Below are positions 11,295 through 23,443 of a stretch of 64,000 bases of DNA, in pieces; position 1 is the stretch's first letter; each line of letters opens with the position of its first letter. Source of the stretch: Riptortus pedestris (lineage: Eukaryota > Arthropoda > Insecta > Hemiptera > Alydidae). Location of the stretch: positions 117,527,001-117,591,000 of the forward strand of contig CM032233.1 of NCBI GenBank assembly GCA_019009955.1. The letters run 5' to 3'. The notes beneath the pieces were generated by a model that was not told the origin of the DNA, searched no databases, and saw only the letters and a program-made list of their open reading frames with translations. The translations under genes and the position numbers were made by a program.

Positions 11295-11420
11295 TTTTGA
11301 ACGGACCTCATTTTCGTCATCTACTAGGCAGGATCGATGGACATTTGAAGAAAAATTTCGAAATTTCCGCCATGAGTACAACCTCAATAGCTGATTTCCC
11401 TTAAGGGAAATCTGCTAAAA
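10401..11420 (+). repeat. Family H copy plus a second, headless copy in tandem
   Basis: The head TCCGTCACGCAGGGGCTGCG is at 10401. The first copy runs to a TA array (10837-10884) and a 3' end at about 10985 (GACCTTAAGGGACATCTGC). It continues without spacer into the internal block of another copy (AAATATGCAATAAGATTAAT), which has its own 50-bp TA array (11226-11291) and a perfect end TTAAGGGAAATCTGCTAAAA at 11420. Confidence 0.75.
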
Positions 11421-11532
11421 GGTAGAAGGGTCACATGGACCAGATATCGTTCGTAAACAGTACACAAATGCAAAAATAGTCGCCTGTATGCCGACGAGAT
11501 CGCGGTATTCTGCACATCCATATCACAAAAAG

Positions 11533-12277
11533 TCCGTCACGCAGGGGCTGCGTAAACTAAGCAGATTTCCGTCATGAAGTTTAATAATAGATAAATCTAC
11601 ATACTGGTAACAGAACACAACCGTGAATATTAAGTGAATAAATACAAACGGTAATAAGAAATCTTTCCCCTCCAGACGGGAAGCGTCTGAAATGTAAACA
11701 AACAGGTCTGCCAATCCGACTCTAACCGAAAAGAAAAACAATTAATGAAATATATTAGAATATAATATATTAATTTCATTGAAAACTATTTACTATATCT
11801 AGTACTGTAATTTATAATGAATCAAAATAATTTTTATCTGGATCAATCAAATTTAAGTAGTCCAAAAACTTAGGATGAGTGGGGGAGGGGGTCACCGGAA
11901 CATATTTGCATGTATCTCGTATTATAAAGGTCTATTGATAACAATATTTTGTATTAAAGTTTCGAATAATGTGTTGTATTACATAACCGAGTATTGTTTA
12001 TGTAACATGGGTAGAAGTGGGAGTTTGATGAGGGCTGAAAACCGAAAAATGCGAATATCTCGGTTAATACTGAAGATAGAGAATAAATGTATATGATAAT
12101 ATTTATAGTGCACATAATTTGCAATAAGATTTTTTTCTATACGCTTTTTCGATCCGACGTATAGTAACCGAGATTTTTCGAATTGGTAATGGTCCACAGG
12201 AAACGGACGGTTTTAAAACAGTAATTACTCTGATAGTTTTGAAGACAGACAAATTTTATTTATAGAAGAATGTTACG

Positions 12278-12329
<52 letters not shown>

Positions 12330-12475
12330 TTCTACGATACAAATAGAACGATTCTAGGTAGGACCTTCTACCTCCTAGGTAGGTAGGACTTCTACGATCC
12401 TAGGTAGGATCTTTGACGAAAAATTTCGAAAATCACGTCATGAGTACGACCTCAAAAGCTCATTTCCACAAAGAC
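11533..12475 (+). repeat. Family H copy
   Basis: Head TCCGTCACGCAGGGGCTGCG at 11533, internal blocks through 12180, TA array 12282-12328, then a diverged 3' part ending about 12475 (CATGAGTACGACCTCAAAAG). Between array and end it has a local duplication of CTAGGTAGGA. Confidence 0.75.
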
Positions 12476-13640
12476 GGGCGTGTTACTCTTCACTTTCGGA
12501 AAGAATAACGGTGCCGCGAAACGCCCAGATAGTTTTAGACTCCGAGACAAGACAATAAAACTGTCAGAACAGATCAACTACCTGAGAATCAAGTTAGGGA
12601 AAAATCTAAAAGCCCCGCTCCCTTGGACACATACTCCGATCACAGACGCTCACACTCAGGCTGAATATATACTAATATAATAATATACACTGGAGTCTTG
12701 CGTCTCACACTATCTTACGGATCACCTCTCTTTAGATTTCTTCTTCCGTCTACTCTTCAACAGCTTCAGCAGTTTCAAAACTCTGTTCTGAAAACAATAA
12801 CATATCATCATCCATGAAACATACTAAAAAGCACCAGAACTACATCAACTTCCTAACATATCCACAATAGCCTCTTTCATTAGACGACGCTACTACTAAT
12901 TCCACGACAGACTACAAAGCACCGACAACCGACTGTTCGACGACTTTCCACGACCAGAACGATGGCAAGGACCGACAAACAAGACTGGTGGACTTACCGG
13001 AACTATAGACACTCAAGAGGCGTCACACCTACACACAGTCTTCTAAAATACACTATACACTGACACATAAACAGTAACACAACTATCTCTATCTACTAAC
13101 ACTTTCTCCATTTAGCCTACTCTCCGACTATCTTTCGTTTTACCCTAGCTATCAGTATAGACTGTGACCCGGCGCAGATCATCTTCAGCACGTCTCCTCA
13201 GACAACCAGCACCCGGATTCCTATCAACAAACCGCCTTAAAATGATAATAAATAAATTACAGAAAAACGCAATCCTAACCCAACAATCCTTATCCTATCC
13301 TGTATCACAACCCAGAATGTATGTGTATATCCCGCGAATATGCGTGTGTACATGAGGTACTTGTTTTTTATTTTGCATGCTTGCACATTTTTCTTTCGCT
13401 TGGTTTTCTTTACATGCCATTCTTCTACAATGATTTTTGTGTTGGTCTTTCTTCTTTAGTCAAGTTTAGGGAAATAGAAAAAAGAAATGACCCAGATGTT
13501 TCTATGACCTTCAAGTGGCTCTCCGCCTTAGTAGTCTCCCCAAAAAGGCGAAAGTGCAAAACTACAAATCGGAAACCAGACCAACAGTTACATACGGCAC
13601 TGGAACTCGACTCCCACCTGGGAATTCGGGTTAATGCGTG
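12476..13640. other. Gene-free stretch, nothing recognised
   Basis: The sequence is less AT-rich than its surroundings and rich in CA and CT steps. Open frames are short and without family features. No terminal repeats or duplications were found. Confidence 0.4.
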
Positions 13641-14256
13641 CGTAAACGGCCGCATCTGTGTGTACGTGAGTGCACGGGCGTGTGTGTGTGAGAGTGCACG
13701 GACGTGCGTGTGTATGTGCGTCCACGGTCGCATCTGTGTATACGTGAGTGCACGGGCGTGTGTGTGTGTGAGAGAGAGAGCACAGACGCGTGTGTATGTG
13801 CGTCAACGGTCGCATCTGTGAGTCCGTGAGTGCACGGGCGTGTGTGTGTGTGTGTGAGAGAGAGAGAGCACAGACGTGTGTGTATGTGCGTCCACGGTCG
13901 CATCTGTGAGTCCGTGAGTGCACGGGCGTGTGTGTGTGTGTGTGTGTGTGTGAGTGCACGGACGTGCGTGTGTATATGCGTCCATGGTCGCATCTGTGTG
14001 TGTGAGTGCACGGACGCGCGTGTGTATGTGCGTCCACGGTCGCTCTGTGTGTGTGAGTGCACGGACGTGCGTGTGTATGTGCGTCCATGGTCGCATCTGT
14101 GTGTGTGAGTGCACGGACGTGCGTGTGTATGTGCGTCCATGGTCGCATCTGTGTGTGTGAGTGCACGGACGTGCGTGTGTATGTGCGTCCACGGTCGCTC
14201 TGTGTGTGTGAGTGCACGGACGCGCGTGTGTGTGAGCGTACACGGGCGTGTGTGTG
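13641..14256. repeat. GT-rich minisatellite, ~52-bp unit
   Basis: Successive starts of GTGCACGG lie at 13954, 14006, 14057, 14109, 14161 and 14212 (spacing 51-52), with longer and more variable units upstream from 13670. Each unit carries GTGCACGGACGTGCGTGTGT, then ATGTGCGTCCATGGTCGCAT. Variable (TG)n and (AG)n runs account for unit length differences. Open frames rich in His-Thr-Arg on the - strand and in Cys-Val on the + strand are by-products of the repeat. Confidence 0.9.
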
Positions 14257-14289
14257 GTTAAAATCGCGCCTTGATTCCAATCTCAAGAG

Positions 14290-15085
14290 TTGATTCCCCT
14301 CAAGGGCATTAGAAAAACTGTTATTGAAAGAAAAAAAGGACGATTAATTTGGATATTAACAAAACCAGCGAACAATAATTCTTAAAAGTAACTGTCCTAA
14401 GATATAGCTTCTAAACTTAACACAGATCTATTAAACAAGAATTTTAGAATCAGTCAAAAAAAACTACTGAAAAAGTAAACCAGTTTTGTTACTGTTATAT
14501 CATCGAAAGTAGTTTTGGTAGCTATTATATCAAATTAATTAAGAAAACAATTAGGGTTTGTTTTTGTAAGACGTTCTCTGATTTTTGAATAACGACTGTC
14601 AAACAAACAAGAAATTCCCAACTTATATAAATAACAATTTTAAAAATAAACATTTATTTGCTTTCTTCAGTGACGTAACTATATGGGCGGGTTGCATTCC
14701 TAGTAATCAGCAATACGGTATGATCTATTGCCCATTAGAATTATCTCTTGAAATGACTTTAAACAAATAAGTGTTATTATTATCTTTCCTCAGTTAGACC
14801 GTAAACCACTAATATAAGATTTAGATAAGATGACACTAGAGAGTTGAATGAGTAATAAAATATGGTAGAGATTTGAAACAAATAATCTAAAGAAATGTCT
14901 CGTCAAAGAATTCGTGAACACTTGACGCCAATGAGTTTTAATCGTTAGCATTTTAATACTGAACATAATTTAACCGCTGTCTTCTCTTACTTGCTTTATC
15001 TTATTCACCTTTATCATTCTCTACCTCTATGGATTAAAATTAATACTTATTTTTCTTCGATATATTTATTAGTGATGCGTACAGT
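14290..15085. other. Gene-free stretch, nothing recognised
   Basis: AT-rich, short frames only. No repeats shared with the rest of the window were seen. Confidence 0.4.
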
Positions 15086-15092
15086 ATAAAAA

Positions 15093-16093
15093 GTCCGTCA
15101 CGCAGTGACTGCGATAATTAAGCAGATTCCCACGTGTGTCACGTATTTGCATTTATCTCAAAAGGTAAAAGTTCAATGAGAACATTATTTTGTATTTGGG
15201 CTTCAAAATAAAAGATTATTGTTAATATGACATGAGTAGGGAGTGGTTTACTGAAGGCAGAAAACTAAAAAGTCCGTCACGCAGGGGCTGCGTAAACTAA
15301 GCAGATTTCCCCCGTGAAGTTTTACAATAGAGAAATCTGCACACTGGTAACACAATACCACCGTGATTAGATAATGAGAACTCTTTCAGTTAATTAAAAT
15401 AAATTCCCAACTGAAACGGCTTCTGAATTGTAAGAATAATTTATATTTTAATAACTCAAATTTTAGTAGTCCAAGAACTAAAGAAGGGGGGGGGGTGATG
15501 AACAGAACGTATTTGCATAAATCTCACAAAGTAACGAAGGTAAGGTAAGGTTAAAAACGACAGGTTAGAAGAAGCTTCCGCCTGAGCCGAGAAATGACGA
15601 AGATGGCCGACGTAATCCGAACTATACCCGACCACAGGCTTCATAAAAATGCAAATATCTCGGTTAATATTCAAGATAGAGAATAAATGTATATATCAAT
15701 ATTTATAGTAAATTTAATTTGCAATAAGATTGGTTCTATTTTTCGATCCGATGCATAATAACGGAGATATTTAGAATTTTCGAAAATCGCGTCATGAGTA
15801 CGACCTCAATAGCTGCTTTCCCTTAAGGGAAATCTGCTAAAATGCAAATATCTCCCTTAATACTAAATGCAGAGAATAAATGTATATAACAATATTTACA
15901 GTACATTTCATTTCAATAAAATTGATTCTATACAATTTGGTGTTTGGTAACATTGGTTCTAACCCATCCTCCCTCCCCCTGGTCCAATTTCAGCCGTTAA
16001 CAAACTTGATCTTTCTTTTTACATAAAACGACTAATTATCGAATATGAAAACGATCAAACAATAATAGCGACCGCTAGAGCGGTAACTGACAA

Positions 16094-16140
<47 letters not shown>

Positions 16141-16244
16141 TCCTCCCCTAGGTAGGATCGACGGACATTTGAAGACAAATTTCGAAAATCGCGTCATGAG
16201 TACGACCTCAATAGCTGATTTCCCTCAAGGGAAATCTGCTAAAA
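15093..16244 (+). repeat. Composite of family H copies
   Basis: Two heads in tandem: 15093 (TCCGTCACGCAGTGACTGCG) and 15273 (TCCGTCACGCAGGGGCTGCG). The first is cut after about 180 bp at AAAACTAAAAAG. An internal 3' end at about 15841 (AAGGGAAATCTGCTAAAA) runs directly into TGCAAATATCTCCC of a further copy, which has a TA array (16095-16136) and ends at 16244. Confidence 0.75.
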
Positions 16245-16249
16245 GAACT

Positions 16250-17137
16250 TTTGCAACCACTTGACCTAAAATGATACCCTGGTGAGGACATAGTGGGTGA
16301 GGATGTTGTATTCAAGAGTGCGTAACACTCAAGGTACGATTTAAATTCTTTAAGATTTAAAAAAGTTAAATAAGATTATCTGATTAGGCACATGATTATC
16401 TGTCTTAGCTATTAATACTGACTAATATTGATTAGATAACAATGCCAAAAATTAAAAAGAAGCGAATAGAATTATTTGCCTTTAAAGGCTTACAGTGGAA
16501 GTATCTAGCACCAAAAAGACAGGTGAGTATTCATGATACATGTATAGGCTCTAGTAGATTAAATAACCCAAGGGCGTATATTATTAATAATTGCAATGAA
16601 ATAGTGAAAATAATTTGTATTTGTTAGCATTTGTGAATACCACAATATACATATAATCTTGAAACAAAGGAGGCATAGATTGGCGTTAAAATGTTTCAGT
16701 ATGAACAAAAGGGATTATTGAAAAGCAGAACCACCATAAACCATATTCAGAAGTAAAATAATTATTATCCCTTCATGTGCTGTAACTAAGTAGCAATAGC
16801 GTAGTCAGCAGATACTGAAAAGTAGACTAATTAACCACATAACATAATATTTTTTACAGGTATGTTGTAAGGATTTAGGCAAGAATTAGTTCATGAAACA
16901 AGATTACTCCTATCTTTTTTTTGAACATTAATTTTGCCCCTCTTTTTCGTAAGAAAACATTTTTTGACAAACCATATACTTTGCAGTATATAATTCTCCA
17001 AGTAATAACGTTTCAACAATGTTTAATGATTTGTAGTAAAAGTAAAAGTTACTGAAAAAATGGCAATTAAAGCCAGCCAAATGGCTTCTCATGAGTGTTA
17101 TTAGAATCCATACTTTGACAGTTCCTCAGTTTTTCCC
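16250..17137. other. Gene-free stretch with one possible small exon
   Basis: Mostly AT-rich with no repeats. At 16442 an ATG opens a 27-codon frame (MPKIKKKRIELFAFKGLQWK...) that meets a GTGAGT donor at 16522. It could be a first exon, but nothing ties it to the lipocalin gene downstream. Confidence 0.25.
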
Positions 17138-17342
17138 CCGTGAGTTAAAGCGTTGGCCTTAATATCACATGGTATACCTAGAGTGGCGAGTTCGATTCCA
17201 GCCTGGGCAATAGGAATTTATTTAGTGACAAACTCGTTAAATAAAACCCGTTGTCCCACGCTGGCTAGAAAAGGATGGTAACCTGTAGATAGTCCGCCCC
17301 AATTAGCCACAGTAGGGAAAAGTGGACGTTAATAAATTAAGG
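17138..17342 (+). repeat. tRNA-derived SINE, copy 2
   Basis: A-box-like GTGAGTTAAAGCGTTGG, B-box GAGTTCGATTCC at about 17189, then the body CAATAGGAATTTATTTAGTG and the tail GTGGACGTTAATAAATTA. Confidence 0.75.
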
Positions 17343-17439
17343 ATAATTCCAGGCCACTGACCAGCTACCCCTCCCCCCACCCCCGTCCAATGTATAGGTT
17401 TATCCAACCTAGAATCTTGACTGTCATTTTTTTTACGGC

Positions 17440-17770
17440 AACCCTTCTAGCAATAGCACCTTCTAGAAGACATCTGCCTAGCTCAGAAAGGCAGTTTCGC
17501 CTTTTCCATCTCATTCAGGCTTTAGTGCAGAGCCTCTGGAAAAGGTGGCACAAGGCTTCAGCTCATCCCAAGGTGTTCCATCCGCCCCTAATCCATATTA
17601 GAAGTTTAGTGATTGTTAATAATCACTAAATTGTGTTCATTTCACTAGCATTTGGGTCGTATTGATCAAGAATTCCCATGTGCTAATGGAGACATCCGTC
17701 ATGCTCCTGTTAAGACCTCATCAGATATTTATGATTGGCTTATCTCCCTAGGTTACTTGTTCAAGATATC
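17440..17770 (+). mobile_element. BEL/Pao-like retrotransposon fragment (integrase C-terminal region)
   Basis: In + strand frames, RQFRLFHLIQALVQSLWKRW and then HLGRIDQEFPCANGDIRHAP with VKTSSDIYDW. These follow the pattern of Pao/BEL polyprotein ends (QLVQ.FWKRW...LGRV...G.DG.VRVA.VRT). Frameshifts separate the parts, so it is a remnant. No LTRs were located. Confidence 0.55.
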
Positions 17771-18555
17771 TCTTTTTAATATCTGCCTTCTGGGCCTCGT
17801 TGCGAATCAACTCCAGAGTTGGGTATAATATAATGGTGGTAGCGTTTCCATTATAGAACCACCAACTCAATATTTTGAGTTCTGCGACGAATGTATCATG
17901 ATTCTTAACTTTCCTTTATTCGTAATAAATTTCCATTTAATTTTTCCTTCGTTCCATTTTATTAATTTAAGTTGTCCTCTTGGTGAATTAGGGTATACCA
18001 CGATGACTCTAATAGGATCGTTTGGCTGGCATTTTTATTGATGCCTATCTCTCATTGTTCTGATGTGAACTCGCCTAGTAATTTCCCTTTTTTTCCGTTT
18101 TCTGGTCCAACCGACCCTCCAACTCATTGATCACGGGCCGTTAAAGAAGGGTGGTTTTGAGTATCTTTAAATAACAATTGATGCATTGGAAGGAAAGGAC
18201 AACATACTCATAGGTAGAAACCAAGGCATTTCTGCTTCACGACAATTTATTGAACACTCCAACAATTTATGCAGTTTCAAAAGCCCATACTTCCGTCTTC
18301 AGAGCTACTTTGCTATTGACTGCGAGGTGTCTCCCTGACGATGTCAACAGAAAAATAGTTCTCAGAACGGAAGCAGGATTTTCAAATGATCAAAAAAAAA
18401 AAAAAATTGAAAAAATTGTGTGAAATTGTGTTGAAGTTGTGTTTTCAAAATTGTGTGTATCTCCCATGTATGTCCAGTTTAAGTTTAAAATATTGTTTAA
18501 TTTCTCTCAAATCTCCTGATAAGATTATAATGTACCAATGAGCAAAGCAACAAAT
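17771..18555. other. Gene-free stretch
   Basis: No coding signal. It may be more of the retrotransposon debris to the left, but I found no diagnostic motif. Confidence 0.3.
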
Positions 18556-18990
18556 TTATGATAAGGTCATCAAACCAAAGGTGATGTATGACAGTGAAAC
18601 ATGGATTATCAAAGGAATATTGGCTATCCTAGCCTGAGCACGAAGGCATCTATTGGTAATATTTAGACGAAATAGTATCAGAGATAGAAGATCAGATATC
18701 ATGCCAAACTCATGGAACTGCTTGTCAGATTTGACAAAAGAAAATACAGGGGTGGGTGGATGACTGGAGATACGTCTTGCAGAAGAGTTCTTCCATTGGA
18801 AGAAATTGCTGTGTACCACACAGGATGGCCTAAGAAGCGCAGAGCCTACAAGGATGGTTGTACCTGGTATTAAGGTCAGTACTCCAGATGAAGCACAAGA
18901 AATAACAGGCCCAAGCTAAGATGGATGAATGAACTAGAGAAAGACTTGTTAAATATAGGAATCTATAATTGTAAGTGGAGTCTACATTAC
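18556..18990 (+). mobile_element. Decayed LINE 3' region
   Basis: Shifting + strand frames give KPKVMYDSETWIIKG, LARARRHLLVI and PKLRWMNELEKDLLNIGIYN. This is the usual order of the post-RT segment of RTE/CR1-type LINEs (LYGSETW...RRLRWLGH...RGRPRLRWLDDV.EDL). Several stops and shifts show it is old. Confidence 0.55.
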
Positions 18991-19673
18991 AATCTTCATG
19001 AATATAAGAAACCCCCACTTTTAAATCGACTGTAGTGCTGAAGAGTTGGTGAGTAGTGTTCAAAGAAATATTCTTATTATGTATCCTTAGAAATTTTTAA
19101 GAATGTTATTTTAAACTGGAACTCTTTGTAGTAATTATTGATTATTATTATTTCTTAGGATTTGAATTGCAGGCTAAAGTATACTTCAAACAAATTTGGA
19201 AAATATTGGAGGAAAAAGAAATAATTTAAAAAAAATAGAAATGCATTCACTTCTTTTTCTGCTAGACAAAGAGCAAGGGATGAGAAAGAACATAAATATT
19301 TAAAACAGGCAACGGGAATGAGGAGATACGGTAGTGGCCAACATTACAAAGACCAGAGGCAAGAAGACGTTAGCTTCTTGTTCCATCAATGTGAACACAG
19401 GTACTTCAAGAATACAGGGGGAGATGGGGTTCAATCAAACCCCATCTCCAAGACACATGCCAAAAGTTGTCATAAAACAAACATTCTCAAGGAAGGTTTG
19501 TGTGGGGGGGGGGCATATGAAGATGAGTCATGAAATCACAGGTACCATACTGAAATCTGTGTGATTAAAATAAAAACCAGTTACTCATGTAGCCTATCCT
19601 AAGTAAGAACAAATCTCTACATAATTCATAAATTAATTTTACTCTAAACTTTATATTATTTTTTTCTTTGCAG
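18991..19673. other. Upstream region of the second lipocalin
   Basis: AT-rich. A noncoding first exon is expected here because the ATG at 19674 sits right behind a splice acceptor, but I could not fix its promoter or donor. Confidence 0.3.
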
Positions 19674-20448
19674 ATGGACCTAATATGTTTTATGCTTCTA
19701 GCTGCTGCAGCTGTTTGTGGCACATTTCATCAAGTTCACAGTGTAGGGATTTGCCCTGAAATAGACCAAACACCTAATCTTATTGACCTAGAACAGGTAC
19801 ACAAAGAAATTTATATAAAGCCTTCACTTAACTCTTGTTATTCCTTTTAAAATTATTTATGACATCAACATATTTTCAGGTCTTTTGAGTGAATCTTTAA
19901 CACTATTTTTTTTTTTATAAATGCTAAATGAGTATTAATATTAAATGCACATAAAATATTATTAAGTAAGATGTAATAAAAACTTAAAATAAACATAAAA
20001 AGGATTTATCGTTTATGACCCATGTCATTTCAAAATGAACATACCCATGTGAGAACAATAATTTTCAATGAATAAAAACACAGAAATCAAATTTATCCAT
20101 GCTAAAAATATATGGGGGAAGGCAACTCAGACCACAATATCTGGCGATGGGTAGGCAAAACCAGTGTTTTGTATTTTAGTTCAAGGAGAACATTGTGGAA
20201 GGTATTCAGATTTCAGTGCTTCTATAAGCAGGATTTTTGATTGTTAAAGGAATTTGATTCTGACTGCTTAACTCCTCCCTCTGCTCATGAGTCCTATAGG
20301 ATTAACTCACACTAGTAACAGTTTTTAGCAGATTTACCTTAAGGGAAATCACCTATTAAGGTCGTACTGATGATGTGATTTTCAAAAAATTTCTTCATAT
20401 GTCCATTGATCCTACCCTAGAGATGACAAAAATTAGGTCCGTTCAAAA

Positions 20449-20500
<52 letters not shown>

Positions 20501-20725
20501 CTGATAAGTCTCTAGCGGTTGCAATTTTTGTTTGATCATCACCAAACTCCATATTTAAATGTTTTATGTAAAAAGAAAGATCAAGTTCGTTAATGGCTAA
20601 AATCGGACGAGTGGGAGGCTTAGAGGGGGAATTTTGAAAATTCAAAATATCTCCATTACTATACATCAGATCGAAAAATTGTATAGACCCAATTTTATTT
20701 CAAATTGAATGATCTATAAATATTG

Positions 20726-20786
<61 letters not shown>

Positions 20787-20787
20787 G

Positions 20788-20836
<49 letters not shown>

Positions 20837-23398
20837 CTTTATCATAAATATTAACTGAGATATTTGGATTTTATGGTTTTCGGCTTACAGAAACCCCCAC
20901 TCCTACTCATGTCATATTAATAATAAGCTGTTATATCATGAACCATTTTATTCCAAGGTTAAATACCAAATATTGTTTTGATTGAACTTTAACTTTGTGA
21001 GATATATGCAAATAAGTTCTGTTGTACCCCCTTTTTTGTTCTTGGGTTGACTGAAAGATTTCTCATTACCGTTTGTAGTTATTCACTTAATATTCATGGT
21101 GGTTTTAAGTGTTTCTTACCAGTATGTAGATTTATCTATTGTAAAACTTCATGTGGGAAATATGTTAGCTTACGCAGCTCCTGTAAGATGGACTTTTATT
21201 ATATATTATAATAAAGCAAATATTTTATTTTATATAGTTAGATGGTTTGAATTGCAGAAATAACTAATCATTGCAGGCGACAGGAAGCTGGTATTTATAT
21301 GGATGGATTCCTAGCCAGTGGAGCAAGTGTCATAACTACTCAGTAATTTATGAAGAAGCAAGTGAAAATTTTTATCTGGAAGAAGAATATATATCACCAA
21401 TACTGTAAGTTGCTTATTGCTGAAAAATGTATATTGATATAATAAAATTTATTTACAAAAAGGGAAAGGACTTTTTTAGGAATTTAGGACAATAAATGAA
21501 TTTTATACAGTGTGTATGTGTGTATGCATGCAAAACTTCTTAACACAACCTTTAAACCTATACTACTTGGACAACTAGTAGAAGCCCTTCCAATATTTTA
21601 CCACAGTAAGTAGTAGAAATATTTAAAAAAAAAAAAATAGTTTTATAATTTTAAAAGAAATGCACCAGGAAATGAATCTATAAGATGATAACAAATAGAA
21701 CAGAAACAAACTGGGTTTTAAGATTACAAGATCTTAATATCCCATTTGTAAAGGACCTAATTCCCTTAAGATTCAGAAAATTCCACAGCAAGCTATCCAA
21801 TCATTCTAATCCAGAAGTCCTAGCTGTTTCCAGTACCACTCATCCATATTCCCCTTCACGGTGCCTCAAGAGACAATGGCCCAGAGATCTCCTATAGATG
21901 TGTAAAGTGAAGTGATAGCAGTGGCTATTTTCTTATCAAGTGCCATTCCTCCTTAGCTCTTGACTTCCTTGCCAGGCAGGGAGAGGCTGCTTCTCTCACC
22001 GTGGTGAATAGATGTGGCTTCTGTCAAGAGTGTTGGAGGACTAATGTATTGTACATGTCACACATTATCAAATGCATTTAAATGCAGACTCTAATATTCT
22101 TAATAAAATAAAATAAAAAAAAACAATTAAGATTACTAGTGTTTTTATTTCTCTAACCTCAAGTGGAATTAACTGCACTTATGCCTTTATTGGCATGAAA
22201 GAAATTATTTTGGGTTTGTAATCGAACATTTTTTTTCAACAAATCATGAAATAGTCATTATTTTTTAATAATAAATTTAAAAATCATGCAAGATTCATTA
22301 ATAAAAATATATATTTTTTAATTTTTATTAATTCCAATAAAAATAAAGATCACTCTGACCAATACTTTATTCAATCCAAAAAATAAAAATTTGATTGAAT
22401 TAAAATAAAGAACATTTATTTGAGACTAATTCAACGCTAAATAATAAAATATTGCATAGTATTATACAAAAAAATGCTATGAGCAGTTTAATTATCACCT
22501 ATAATGTTATTTTGTTTTTATTTTTATTTCTTGCTTTATGCTTACCTTAGATCCAAATGTTTAGGAAACCCTACTCATCCCCAATTGTATGAACAATTCA
22601 GCATACAGCTTATTCATGATTGTCAGTGTGTTGAAAAGTGAACTTCTCATATTTTATAGTGTACAACTTGAGAATAATATGGCGTGATATAAAAACTCAT
22701 GCATCCTAAATGCCTTTGCTATAATTATAACAGTATCTCATTATTTATGTGAGCATGTGAATTAATGAAATATTACTTTCAGAAAGAAACTAATATCAGT
22801 GAATTATACTGTGGAATATGAATCTAATTCTAATGAACTGAAGTTGACTAGTAAAATATGTAAGTACATTTCCATTTTGACTAATTTTAAACGATTATTA
22901 AAAATTACTCTTGTAGACGCTCTTGAGTAACATTTTTATAGATTGTCATCAATTCTAGAAAGCATAACTAAACAAACTTTATCCAATTTGCTGGAATTGA
23001 CACATAAAGTTCATATCCAATAATCAAAATATGAGGAATGGGGATAAGGTCAATAAAACACTTCATTACACTATTCATGTTTCAAAAACTCAATATGCCT
23101 CTTCAGAAACATTATAGAAAAATGATTAAAAAAATTACCTATTACTATAGAGCCCTTCTAGACTAAAATTAACCTCTATTAATGATGTGAATACTTTATT
23201 CATGGCCACATCATTCAGTCATGTTATTTCATGAATGAGAAAAGGAGACACTCTTCAAATTTTACAGACTGCAACTTTTTAGCAGATTTTCCTTAGGGGA
23301 AATCAGCTATTGAGGTCGTACTCATGACGCGATTTTCGAAAAATTTCTTCAAATGTCCATCGATCCTACCCAGGAGATGACGAAAATGAGGTCCGTTC

Positions 23399-23443
<45 letters not shown>

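Noticed and set aside
11190..11404. Open frames made of Tyr-Ile repeats (also at 8400, 20433, 47546, 57909)
   Set aside because: They are translations of (TA)n arrays in family H copies, not proteins.
13588..14293. Long His/Thr/Arg and Cys/Val frames up to 232 codons
   Set aside because: They follow the GT-rich minisatellite on both strands and in several frames, which is a property of stop-poor repeats.
19318..19564. Two overlapping frames upstream of the second lipocalin
   Set aside because: They overlap in different frames and include a G-run; neither has a signal peptide or family motif.
21685..21897. 70-codon frame in a lipocalin intron
   Set aside because: Short, no homology recognised, no splice context.
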